Origin: Stenotrophomonas maltophilia
Lineage (GTDB): Bacteria > Pseudomonadota > Gammaproteobacteria > Xanthomonadales > Xanthomonadaceae
Length of the DNA stretch: 11,811 nucleotides
Direction of reading: 5' to 3'
Assembly: GCA_002387845.1 (NCBI GenBank)
Contig: DGLB01000083.1
Location: 1-11,811, forward strand
Shown: piece after piece, positions 1-7,193 of the stretch
Layout of the letters: each line of letters begins with the position of its first letter
How positions within the stretch are numbered: position 1 is the first letter of the stretch
Translations under genes and position numbers: made by a program
Notes under the pieces: model-generated
What the model was told of the DNA's origin: nothing
Seen by the model: only the letters and a program-made list of their open reading frames with translations
Databases searched by the model: none

Positions 1-55
1 GGGTTTTTCTTTGTGCGCCTTGAACGCGGACAACGCGACGGGGCCACGCCCTGAC

Positions 56-92
56 GGAAAGCCGGAACGCTGGGATGCCGGGATGCCGGGAT
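56..92. repeat. 8-bp tandem microrepeat array, copy 1
   Basis: Four to five head-to-tail 8-bp units of loose consensus RGRAYGCC: a degenerate GGAAAGCC at 56-63, GGAACGCT at 64-71, GGGATGCC at 72-79 and 80-87, then a decaying partial unit. It lies directly before the first REP-pair unit. The same unit recurs at 278-331 in the same relative position, so it appears to be part of a larger duplicated block. No coding function is apparent. Confidence 0.7.
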
Positions 93-100
93 CTTTGATT

Positions 101-262
101 GGTAGCGTCGGTCGCAAGAGGACGGCCGATAACCTGCGCGACCGCATTGACGCATGGACCGGTGCAATCAGGCACCGGACGCATCGCGATCATTCCGAAA
201 AGGGTCATGCCCAACCGAACGCGGTCACAGGATCGGCGGTCGACTGTCGTGCGACCCTACCG
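101..262. repeat. GTAG REP-pair unit, copy 1
   Basis: A 162-bp block with GTAG-headed hairpins facing outward at both ends. The left end has GTAG at 102-105, then CGTC (106-109) facing GACG (121-124). The right end is inverted: GGTCG (238-242) pairs with CGACC (252-256), followed by CTAC (257-260). The layout matches paired REP elements (BIME-like) of the GTAG class known in Stenotrophomonas. About 110 bp of non-coding DNA separates the hairpins. Copy 2 at 339-500 aligns without gaps and with about 14 mismatches counted by eye. The left stem here is weakened by one base relative to copy 2. Confidence 0.8.
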
Positions 263-277
263 CAACCCCAGCACCAC

Positions 278-331
278 GAGATGCCGGAACGCCGGGATGC
301 CAGAACGCCAGAACGCCAGAACGCCGCGATG
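278..331. repeat. 8-bp tandem microrepeat array, copy 2
   Basis: Six contiguous 8-bp units: GAGATGCC (278-285), GGAACGCC (286-293), GGGATGCC (294-301), and AGAACGCC three times (302-325), then a decaying unit. The consensus RGRAYGCC is shared with the array at 56-92. The three identical final units suggest recent slippage expansion. The array sits between the two REP-pair units and forms the spacer of the 238-bp duplication. Confidence 0.75.
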
Positions 332-338
332 TTTCATT

Positions 339-500
339 GGTAGCGTCGGTCGCAAGACGACGGCCGATAACCTGCGCGACCGCATTGACGCATGGACCGG
401 TGCAATCAGGTGCCCGACGCATCGCGGTACCCCCGAACAAGGTCATGCCCAACCGAACGCGGCCACAAGAACGGCGGTCGACTGTCGTGCGACCCTACCG
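339..500. repeat. GTAG REP-pair unit, copy 2
   Basis: Second 162-bp block, offset exactly 238 bp from copy 1. The left hairpin has GTAG at 340-343 and a perfect 5-bp stem CGTCG (344-348) / CGACG (358-362). The right inverted hairpin has GGTCG (476-480) / CGACC (490-494) followed by CTAC (495-498). It ends 55 bp before the RAYT start codon. Together with copy 1 this gives four GTAG hairpins immediately upstream of the transposase, the arrangement expected for REPs and their cognate RAYT. Positions 501-555 hold no further recognisable element. Confidence 0.8.
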
Positions 501-555
501 GACAACGCGTGCTTCCCTGATGGAAGCGGCGTCGCAGCCCGGCGATGCTTGATCC

Positions 556-1062
556 ATGCCCAGTTCCCGTCTGCTGTTCGGTCGCCGCTCCATCCGTTTT
601 GCGTACTACACACTCACCACCACCGTGGCCAACCGCCGTCGCATCTTCACCGACGAAGCCAGCGTCAAATGCGTCGTAGACGCGCTGCGCCAGTCAGATC
701 GGGAGCACCGCTCCCGAACCCTCGCCTGGGTGGTCATGCCGGATCACGTGCACTGGCTCATGCAGCTTTGCGATGACGACCTCAGTCGCTGCGTGCAGTG
801 CTTCAAGTCCCGATCCGCACGCGCCTTCAACCTGCTTCACGACCGCGAGGGTACCGCCGTCTGGCAGCGCGGCTACTACGACCACTGCATCCGCAGCCAG
901 GATGCCCTCGAGATCCACGCCCGGTACCTGATCGAGAATCCGGTGCGCGCCGGGCTGGTCAGCGTGCCCGAAGACTACCCCCATCACTGGAACCGCTGGC
1001 TCCACGACGCCAACACCCGCACAAACAAAAACGGCACCCCGAAGGATGCCGTTTCTGACTAA
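556..1062 (+). CDS. REP-associated tyrosine transposase (RAYT, IS200-like Y1 family)
   Basis: A 168-residue protein of the HUH/Y1 transposase superfamily. Members act as single-strand DNA nucleases that recognise and cleave REP hairpins, and the RAYT branch is thought to spread REPs. The HUH metal site is visible as MPDHVHWLM (H64 and H66). The expected catalytic tyrosine lies in WQRGYYDH, most likely Y108, followed by the family-typical segment ARYLIENPVRAGLV at 122-135. The length is normal for the family, so the protein appears intact. The start at 556 has no clear Shine-Dalgarno. GTAG REP pairs lie directly upstream, supporting the RAYT rather than a mobile IS200 assignment, and no insertion-sequence ends are seen. 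The last dozen codons read through the terminator of the convergent peptidase gene, so the tail (about residue 155 onward) is probably not part of the fold. Family assignment is firm; present-day activity is inferred. Confidence 0.92.
   Translation: MPSSRLLFGRRSIRFAYYTLTTTVANRRRIFTDEASVKCVVDALRQSDREHRSRTLAWVVMPDHVHWLMQLCDDDLSRCVQCFKSRSARAFNLLHDREGTAVWQRGYYDHCIRSQDALEIHARYLIENPVRAGLVSVPEDYPHHWNRWLHDANTRTNKNGTPKDAVSD
1023..1054 (-). terminator. Rho-independent terminator of the M28 peptidase gene
   Basis: Read on the minus strand, an 11-bp stem (one G-U wobble) occupies 1054-1029, capped by the very stable C(UUCG)G tetraloop and followed by a T-rich tail TTTTTGTTTGT. It starts 24 bases after the peptidase stop codon. 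It lies inside the 3' end of the RAYT coding sequence. On the plus strand there is no U-tract, so it should act mainly on the minus-strand transcript. Confidence 0.88.
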
Positions 1063-1077
1063 ACCGGAACCCGGCGC

Positions 1078-2799
1078 TTACTTCGCCGCCGGCTCCGCCG
1101 TCTTGCCCTTCATCATCTCGTCGCGGGCGGCCTTGAACGGGTTGCCCTCGTACCAGTTCGGCCAACGGCCTGCAGTCGACAGCTCCTGGCCCACGCCATA
1201 CAGCAGCTGCAGGTCTTCCACCGTGCCGTCGAGCTTCCAGGTCGCCTGGTCGTACTCGTCCTTCGGCCCGTGGTAACGATCACGCCCGTAGGCCTCCGCC
1301 GCCTTGCGGCCCGCTTCCACGCCACCGTCGCGCAGGTCTTCGCCGCCGTCGGCATACAGCGCCGGCACACCCGCCTTGGCGAAGTTGAAGTGATCCGAAC
1401 GGAAGTAGAACCCGCTCTGCACCGAGGTCTCACCGTGCAGGGTACGGTCCTGCTTGGCCGCCAGCGGCTTCAGGATGTCTTCCAGCTCGGAGCTGCCAAA
1501 GCCGGTCACGGTCATGTCCTTGGCACGGCCGGCCACCGACATGGCGTCGATGTTGATCACGCCGGCAATCTTGTCCAGCGGGAAGGTCGGGTGGGTCACG
1601 TAGTACTTCGAGCCCAGCAGGCCCGACTCTTCCAGCGTCACCGCCAGGAACACCACCGAACGCTCCGGTGCCGGCTTCTGCTGTGCCATCGCACCGGCAA
1701 TTTCCAGAATGCCGGCCACGCCGGTCGCGTTGTCGACCGCACCGTTGTAGATGTTGTCGCCCTGCTCACCCTCGTGCTTGCCCAGGTGGTCCCAGTGCGC
1801 CATGTACAGCACCGCTTCGTCGGCCTGCTTGCTGCCCGGCAGCACGCCCACCACGTTGCGCGAGGTCTTCTCGCTGATGGTGCTCTTCAGGTCCACCGAC
1901 ATCTTCGCCTTCAGCGGCACCGGCTTGAAGCCGCGCTTGTTGGCATCCTTGTAAGCCTGGTCCAGGTCCAGCCCGGCCTCGGCGAACAGCTGGCGCGCCG
2001 CATCGGCACTCAGCCAGCCCTGCGCCGGCAGGCGCGGTTCCGGGTCACCCTTGGCCGGCAGGTCGTACTGCGGGCCTGCCCAGGAATTCTTCACCACGTC
2101 CCAGCCGTACGACGCACCGGCGGTGTCGTGCACGATCAGCGCCGCGGCAGCCCCCTTGCGGGCGGCTTCCTCGAACTTGTAGGTCCAGCGGCCGTAGTAG
2201 GTCATGCGCTTGCCGTCGAACAGCTTGTCGTCGTTGACGTGGAAGCCCGGGTCGTTGACGAACATCACGACCGTCTTGCCCTTCCAGTCCTGCCCGGCGT
2301 AGTCGTTCCAGTTCTGCTCCGGCGCATCCACGCCGTAACCGACGAACACCAGTTCGCTGCCGTCGATCTTCACTTCCTGCTGGCCGGTGCGGGTGCCGAT
2401 CACCATGTCGGTACCGAACTTCAGGTCACGGCTCTTGCCGCCCTGGTCCAGCTTCAGCACGGTGCTTTCGTCGGCCGTGGTCTCGGTCATCGCCACGTCC
2501 TGGAACCAGCTGTCGCCGTTGCCCGGCTGCAGGCCGATGCGCTGCATCTGGTCGCGGATGTAGTTCACGGTGCGCTCTTCACCTGCGCTGCCCGGCGCAC
2601 GGCCTTCGAACCAGTCGGACGCCAGCGTCTTGACCAGCTCGCCGAAGTCGGCCTCGTTGATCTCGGGCGAGAACGCATGGGCGGCGGCGGCCGGTGCGGT
2701 GTCGGCCGCAGGTGCGGCAGCGGGGGCATCGGGCTCGCCCTTGCACGCGGTCAGCGCGGCAGTGGCGGCCAGGCACAGCAGAAGTTTGCGGGGCATCAT
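1078..2799 (-). CDS. M28 family metallopeptidase, predicted lipoprotein with PA-like insert
   Basis: A 573-residue zinc aminopeptidase-type protein, probably anchored to a membrane by lipid. The start is the first of two adjacent ATGs (2797-2799), preceded by AGGA; the frame stays open upstream to 2901, but that extension would bury the signal peptide. Residues 1-19 form a lipoprotein signal ending in the lipobox LTAC with C19. An Ala/Pro-rich linker follows. A long region before the catalytic core (about 130-290) resembles the protease-associated insert of this family. The M28 core shows AHWDH (H335, D337), GAVDNATG (D356), LEESG (E390, E391), INIDAMS (D418) and SDHFNF (H470), which covers all expected metal-binding and catalytic positions. 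It is probably co-transcribed with the VNG-repeat gene 55 bp upstream and has its own terminator. Substrate is unknown; these enzymes commonly release N-terminal residues from peptides. Confidence 0.92.
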   Translation of the reverse strand: MMPRKLLLCLAATAALTACKGEPDAPAAAPAADTAPAAAAHAFSPEINEADFGELVKTLASDWFEGRAPGSAGEERTVNYIRDQMQRIGLQPGNGDSWFQDVAMTETTADESTVLKLDQGGKSRDLKFGTDMVIGTRTGQQEVKIDGSELVFVGYGVDAPEQNWNDYAGQDWKGKTVVMFVNDPGFHVNDDKLFDGKRMTYYGRWTYKFEEAARKGAAAALIVHDTAGASYGWDVVKNSWAGPQYDLPAKGDPEPRLPAQGWLSADAARQLFAEAGLDLDQAYKDANKRGFKPVPLKAKMSVDLKSTISEKTSRNVVGVLPGSKQADEAVLYMAHWDHLGKHEGEQGDNIYNGAVDNATGVAGILEIAGAMAQQKPAPERSVVFLAVTLEESGLLGSKYYVTHPTFPLDKIAGVINIDAMSVAGRAKDMTVTGFGSSELEDILKPLAAKQDRTLHGETSVQSGFYFRSDHFNFAKAGVPALYADGGEDLRDGGVEAGRKAAEAYGRDRYHGPKDEYDQATWKLDGTVEDLQLLYGVGQELSTAGRWPNWYEGNPFKAARDEMMKGKTAEPAAK

Positions 2800-2854
2800 C
2801 AATTCCTGGTGACAAAGGGCCGGTACCCAGGCCGGGCACCGGAAGGGAAGGGTA

Positions 2855-3517
2855 TCAATCCGCCGGCGCGGTGTCGGTATCGAACGGGATCGGCTCCGCA
2901 CCCGTGACCGGCCCGATGGTGGCGGTGCGGTGCACGTACAGGACCACCTCGCGCTCGAACTTCAGTTCGCCCGCTACCGAGGCCTTCGGGCCGATGATCA
3001 CGCGCGGCTTGCGCGGCGCGCTGAGCGAGATGCTGAAGTTCGGCTTCTCGATATGGATGCCGCCTTCGACCTGCGAGCCAATGCCCACGGTGATGTCGCC
3101 GTTGACGGTCTTGATGCTGTTGCGGACCCGGGTTTCCACCAGGCCGATGCCACCGTTGACGGTTTCAACCCCGCCTTCGATCTGGCCGCCGCGATCGGCG
3201 AAGATGCTGCCGTTCACGGTCTCGACGTTACCGGCGGTGGTCACGCGGGGGCCCAGCACGATGCCGCCGTTGACCGTTTCCACCGCGCCAATGCGCGAAC
3301 CTTCTTCGACATGGATGCCGCCATTGACCGTGCTGACGCTCTTCGCACTGGCCCCGGCCCCGACCCGGATGCTGCCGTTCACCGTCTCAAGATCGCCCAG
3401 CGCCTGGCCGGCCTCCACCTTGATGCTGCCGTTGACCTTGCTCACGTCCTCCAGCGCCCAGGCCGGCCCGAAGGGCAGCAGCAGCGCAAACAACAGCGGG
3501 AGTGAAAACTGTCTCAT
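2855..3517 (-). CDS. Secreted VNG-repeat protein, probable beta-solenoid, function unknown
   Basis: A 220-residue exported protein. The start at 3515-3517 is preceded by GAGGA and opens a classic signal peptide, residues 1-21, with likely cleavage after AWA; 25 upstream in-frame codons have no such support. The mature part contains seven repeats centred on VNG at residues 28, 46, 64, 82, 101, 120 and 138, usually as TVNG[S/G/D]I, with a spacing of 18 or 19. That period matches one turn of a right-handed beta-helix, and TVNGDI-type repeats occur in DUF4097-like putative adhesin proteins. A non-repetitive tail (about 160-220) includes RVIIGPKASVAGELKF and an acidic end. No catalytic residues, transmembrane anchor or lipobox are seen. 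It lies just upstream of the M28 peptidase gene on the same strand, suggesting an operon. A structural or surface role is inference. Confidence 0.8.
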   Translation of the reverse strand: MRQFSLPLLFALLLPFGPAWALEDVSKVNGSIKVEAGQALGDLETVNGSIRVGAGASAKSVSTVNGGIHVEEGSRIGAVETVNGGIVLGPRVTTAGNVETVNGSIFADRGGQIEGGVETVNGGIGLVETRVRNSIKTVNGDITVGIGSQVEGGIHIEKPNFSISLSAPRKPRVIIGPKASVAGELKFEREVVLYVHRTATIGPVTGAEPIPFDTDTAPAD

Positions 3518-3673
3518 GAGGTCCTCGTCGATCGAATGGGCGGCTGGCAGGCCGCGTGCAGGAATGTCACCATGCGGTGCTGCAATCCGCATCTGCCTGA
3601 AGTCACTGGAAAGCCCTTGCGCGCCAACGCTTTTTCCTCACGCCGGGATAACAAATCCACCGCCGCGCAGGGC

Positions 3674-4942
3674 ATGAAAGCGCGTGGGCCCGCATTGGCC
3701 ACGGCACTGCTGCTCGCTGTCAGCCTGCTGCTGCCCGCGCCGCTGCCGGCGCAGACGTCCAAGGAAACAGAACGCAAGCTGCAGAAGCTGCGCACCGAAC
3801 TGAAGGGCGTGGCACAGGAGCGGCGCAGCCTGGAAGGGCAGCGCGGCCAGGCCTCGCGGCAGCTGCGCGAGGCCGACGAAAAGGTCGCCCGCACCGGGCG
3901 CGTGCTGGCCCAGACCGAAACCGCCCTGCAGACCGAAACCCGTGCGCTGGAGCAGGCGCAGCAGCGCCGCGCCGAACTCGAGAAGGGCCTGAAGCAGCAG
4001 CGCGAAGAACTGGCCTCGCTGCTGCAGGCGGCCTACCGCATCGGCAACCATGCGCCGCTGAAGCTGCTGCTGTCGCAGGACCGCGTGGCCGACGCCAATC
4101 GCACGCTGGCCTACCACCGTTACCTGCAGCGCGAACGCGCCCGCCGCATTGGCGCGCTCACCGCCGACCTCACCGAGCTGCAGACCCTGGAAGCGCAGAT
4201 CACCGAGCGTCGCCAGGCATTGGAAGGCACCCGCCAGCAGCAGAAGCAGCAGGCCGCCGACCTGGCCAAGGACCGCCGCGACCGCGCCGCCACCGTGGCC
4301 AACCTGGACGAGCGCTTCAAGGACCGCAGCGAGCGCGAAAAGGCGCTGGGCCAGGATGCCAAGGCGCTGGAAACCCTGCTCGCCAACCTGCGCGCCGCCG
4401 CCGCACGCGCCGAAGCCGAGCGCCGCGCCGCCGCACGCAGGGCCGCTGCGGAAAAAGCCGCTGCCGAGAAGGCCGAGCGCGAAGCCGCCGCCAGCGGTAC
4501 CAAGCCGCCGCCGCGCGCCACCAAGGTGCCGCCACAGGTGGCCTCCGCGCCGGCCCCGAAGGTCGGTGGGCTGGGCTGGCCGTTGTCGGGCAATCTGCTT
4601 GCCCGTTACGGCGGCAAGCTGCCCGATGGCCGCACCAGCAGCGGTGTGCTGATCGGGGCCAACGCCGGCAGCACGGTCACCGCCGTGGCAGACGGTACCG
4701 TGGTGTTCTCCGACTGGATGACCGGCTACGGCATGATCCTCATCGTCGACCACGGCAATGGCTACATGAGCCTGTACGCGCACAACGACACCCTGCTGCG
4801 CGATGCCGGTGCGGCGGTGAAGAAGGGCGATGCCGTGGCCAAGGTCGGCAACTCCGGGGGCCAGGGTGTCACTGCGCTGTACTTTGAACTGCGTCGCAAC
4901 GGCCAGCCGGTCGATCCCACCTCGTGGCTGCAGCGGCGCTGA
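3674..4942 (+). CDS. envC: Murein hydrolase activator EnvC (degenerate LytM/M23 domain)
   Basis: A 422-residue periplasmic protein expected to activate septal N-acetylmuramyl-L-alanine amidases during cell separation, in partnership with FtsEX. The chosen start gives a signal peptide at residues 1-26, ending near PLPA; the frame stays open back to 3536, but that extension lacks a ribosome site. Two long coiled-coil segments (about 28-119 and 149-270) flank the conserved LKLLLSQDRVADANRTLAYH segment. An Ala/Lys then Pro-rich linker leads to a LytM domain at about 300-422. As in E. coli EnvC, zinc ligands are missing: the HxxxD site reads SSGVLIG and the HxH site reads LYFEL, so the domain should be non-catalytic. 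The ending GGQGVTALYFELRRNGQPVD is typical of EnvC. ctpA follows after 72 bp on the same strand, a linkage seen in other gammaproteobacteria. Confidence 0.93.
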   Translation: MKARGPALATALLLAVSLLLPAPLPAQTSKETERKLQKLRTELKGVAQERRSLEGQRGQASRQLREADEKVARTGRVLAQTETALQTETRALEQAQQRRAELEKGLKQQREELASLLQAAYRIGNHAPLKLLLSQDRVADANRTLAYHRYLQRERARRIGALTADLTELQTLEAQITERRQALEGTRQQQKQQAADLAKDRRDRAATVANLDERFKDRSEREKALGQDAKALETLLANLRAAAARAEAERRAAARRAAAEKAAAEKAEREAAASGTKPPPRATKVPPQVASAPAPKVGGLGWPLSGNLLARYGGKLPDGRTSSGVLIGANAGSTVTAVADGTVVFSDWMTGYGMILIVDHGNGYMSLYAHNDTLLRDAGAAVKKGDAVAKVGNSGGQGVTALYFELRRNGQPVDPTSWLQRR

Positions 4943-5014
4943 CGTTCAACGGGAATTTACCCCTGCTTCGCGCATAATCGGGCCGATGATTCCCCGTACA
5001 ACCTGGAGTGCTTC

Positions 5015-6421
5015 ATGCGCGTAGCCCGTTCCGCCACCTTGCTGCTGGCCCTGCTGCCGGCGCTGTCCTGGGCACAGCAGACCGCACCGGCCGCCCAGAG
5101 CGACAGCGACGCGGCCAACAGCGAAGAGGCGGTGACCTCGCGTGTGCCGCTGGAAGAGATCCGCCGCTACGTGGGCGTGTACAACGCGGTGCGCGCCGCC
5201 TATGTCGACCCGGTGGACGACAAGAAGCTGATGCAGTCGGCCATCCGCGGCCTGCTGCTGGACCTGGATCCGCACAGCACCTACTTCGACAAGGAAGACG
5301 CCGAAGCCTTCGACGAACAGGCTGAAGGTGCCTACGAGGGCATTGGCGTGGAGCTGCAGCAGCAGCCCGACAACAGCAGCCTGAAGGTGATCGCGCCGAT
5401 CGACGACACCCCGGCGTCCAAGGCCGGCATCCTGGCCGGCGACCTCATCATTGCCATCGACGGCAAGCCGATCAGCGCCATTGAAGCCACCGAACCGCTG
5501 CGCGGCAAGGCCGGTTCCAAGGTGGTGCTGACCATCGTCCGCGAAGGCAAAGCCAAGCCGTTCGACGTGTCGATCACCCGCCAGACCATCCGCGTCACCA
5601 GCGTGCGCAGTCGCATGCTCGAACCCGGTTACGGCTACGTGCGCCTGAGCACCTTCCAGGCCGACACCGGCGCGGATTTCCAGAAGCACGTGGCGCAGTT
5701 GCAGAAGCAGGCCGGCGGGCAGCTCAAGGGCCTGGTGCTGGACCTGCGCAGCAACCCCGGCGGCCTGCTCACCGCCGCGGTGCAGGTGGCCGATGACCTG
5801 TTGGAGAAGGGCAACATCGTCAGCACCCGCGGCCGCATCTCGATCAGCGATGCACGCTTCGACGCCACCCCGGGCGACCTGCTCAAGGGCGCACCGGTGG
5901 TGGTGTTGACCGACGCCGGCTCGGCCAGTGCGTCGGAAGTGCTGGCCGGTGCGCTGCGCGACAACGGCCGCGCCCGCGTGATCGGCAGCCGCACCTTCGG
6001 CAAGGGCTCGGTGCAGACCGTGCTGCCGCTGGACAACGGCGATTCGGTCAAGCTCACCACCGCCCGTTACTACACCCCCAGCGGCAAGTCGATCCAGGCA
6101 ACCGGCATCGTGCCGGACGTGGTGCTGCTGCCGGAGAAGAAGGAGGGCGACGACGACCTGCCCGCCAGCCTCACCGACTACAGCGAAGCCACCCTGCCGG
6201 GCCACCTGCGCGGTGATGATGAGGGCGGCGAAGGCTACACCGCCGGCGACGTGCTGCCGGGCGATGGCCCGATCAACGATGCGCTGGCGGAACTGAAGCA
6301 GCCAGGCTCGGTGGCGGCCAAGCAGAAGGCCGAGGCGGCCAAGAAGCCGGCGGCGGCGGAATCAAAACCCGCTGTCGAACCCAAACCCGCCGCGGAAACC
6401 AAACCCGCTCCGAAACCCTAG
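5015..6421 (+). CDS. ctpA: C-terminal processing peptidase CtpA (S41 family, PDZ)
   Basis: A 468-residue periplasmic serine protease with a Ser-Lys dyad. GGAG lies eight bases before the start. Residues 1-20 form a signal peptide, with cleavage expected after SWA. An N-terminal helical region leads to a PDZ domain at roughly 105-190, then the S41 core: VLDLRSNPGG (241-250), DAGSASASEVLAGAL with catalytic S305, and TFGKGSVQT with K330, 25 residues later as in known Ctp proteases. The C-terminal 40 residues are low complexity, ending in three KPAxxx hexads, and are probably disordered. Family members process or degrade envelope proteins, including cell-wall hydrolases in Pseudomonas and E. coli. 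Placement after envC suggests a shared role in cell-wall turnover, which is inference. The stop codon overlaps that of the convergent rhomboid gene. Confidence 0.94.
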   Translation: MRVARSATLLLALLPALSWAQQTAPAAQSDSDAANSEEAVTSRVPLEEIRRYVGVYNAVRAAYVDPVDDKKLMQSAIRGLLLDLDPHSTYFDKEDAEAFDEQAEGAYEGIGVELQQQPDNSSLKVIAPIDDTPASKAGILAGDLIIAIDGKPISAIEATEPLRGKAGSKVVLTIVREGKAKPFDVSITRQTIRVTSVRSRMLEPGYGYVRLSTFQADTGADFQKHVAQLQKQAGGQLKGLVLDLRSNPGGLLTAAVQVADDLLEKGNIVSTRGRISISDARFDATPGDLLKGAPVVVLTDAGSASASEVLAGALRDNGRARVIGSRTFGKGSVQTVLPLDNGDSVKLTTARYYTPSGKSIQATGIVPDVVLLPEKKEGDDDLPASLTDYSEATLPGHLRGDDEGGEGYTAGDVLPGDGPINDALAELKQPGSVAAKQKAEAAKKPAAAESKPAVEPKPAAETKPAPKP

Positions 6422-7110
6422 AACCCGTGCCGTTTGCGCAGGCGGCGCGCGATCGCCGCCCGCACATACACCCCGTACGCCAGCCCGAACGCGAACCCGG
6501 CAATGTGCGCCCACCAGGCCACCATGCCGAAGCTCGGGCCAATGTAGGCGAACACCACCTGCAGCCCCGCCCACACCCCGATCAGCAGGTAGGCCGGTGC
6601 GCGCACGAATTCCAGGAACAGCCCCAGCGGTATCACCACGCCCAGCCGGGCCCCGGGAAACAGCGCCAGGTAGGCGCCAATCAGCGCCGACACCGCGCCA
6701 CTGGCCCCGATGATGATCTGGTCCGGGTTGCCCATCGTGTAGATGGCGGTCAGGTTCGAGATCGCCCCGCCCACCAGGAACAGCAGGATCAGCCGCCACG
6801 GCCCCAGCACCCGCTCGGCCGGCAGCCCGAAGATCAGCAGGAACACCAGGTTGCCCAGCAGGTGCGACCAGTCCGCATGCAGGAACAGGGCGGTGAACAA
6901 CCGCAGCACGCTGCCGTCCTGCAGGGTGGCCCACCAGTCCTGCGGATGGGTCAGCCCGGTGGACAGCGCGCCCCAGTCCAGCCACAGGCTGCGACGGGCG
7001 TCGTCCGGGCGCGAAATCGACCACAGAAACGCCAGCCACAGCGCCGTGAACAGCAGCGGCGTGGCCCAGCGCAGGGCGGATTTTCGGCGGGAGGGCAGGG
7101 AGACGAACAT
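6418..7110 (-). CDS. Rhomboid family intramembrane serine protease
   Basis: A 230-residue polytopic membrane protein. Hydrophobic segments are visible near residues 15-31, 85-98, 106-123, 133-151, 157-168, 172-190 and 197-215. Diagnostic motifs are LHADWSHLLGN (H78, H83, N87), GASGAVSALIG with the predicted nucleophile S137, and WWAHIAGFAFG with the partner H202. These enzymes cut transmembrane helices inside the membrane; the substrate cannot be predicted. The tail is very basic (ARRLRKRHGF), consistent with a cytoplasmic end. The start at 7110 has no clear Shine-Dalgarno, but no better start precedes the first transmembrane segment. It is convergent to ctpA and shares the CTAG stop palindrome, with no hairpin terminator between them. 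Confidence 0.92.
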   Translation of the reverse strand: MFVSLPSRRKSALRWATPLLFTALWLAFLWSISRPDDARRSLWLDWGALSTGLTHPQDWWATLQDGSVLRLFTALFLHADWSHLLGNLVFLLIFGLPAERVLGPWRLILLFLVGGAISNLTAIYTMGNPDQIIIGASGAVSALIGAYLALFPGARLGVVIPLGLFLEFVRAPAYLLIGVWAGLQVVFAYIGPSFGMVAWWAHIAGFAFGLAYGVYVRAAIARRLRKRHGF

Positions 7111-7193
7111 GGGTGGTGCAGCCTAACCCGGAGCAGGTCGGAGCGGGGTAAGGAGGCGTTCAGCCTGAATGGCCGAATACGCCTATCGCGTTA

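Noticed and set aside
56..500. CRISPR-like array
   Set aside because: The repeats are 8 bp or 162 bp, with no regular unique spacers of 30-40 bp and no cas genes.
99..776. Long open frames across the left repeat island
   Set aside because: They follow the non-coding REP and 8-bp repeats, lack ribosome sites, encode Arg/Pro-rich low-complexity sequence, and overlap the RAYT in another frame.
1270..2907. 545-codon plus-strand open frame
   Set aside because: It is antisense to the M28 peptidase, whose catalytic motifs and lipobox are clear. Its His/Val/Arg-rich translation is typical of a shadow frame in GC-rich DNA.
3638..4783. 381-codon minus-strand open frame
   Set aside because: Antisense shadow of envC with low-complexity composition and no domain.
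4450..4942. Active M23 endopeptidase
   Set aside because: The zinc-binding histidines and aspartate are replaced in the LytM domain, as in EnvC activators.
4958..4978. Promoter for ctpA with CATAAT as -10
   Set aside because: No -35 sequence lies at a workable distance; the nearest candidates give spacers of 11 or 22 bp.
4946..6205. 419-codon minus-strand open frame
   Set aside because: Antisense shadow of ctpA, which has full catalytic motifs and a ribosome site.
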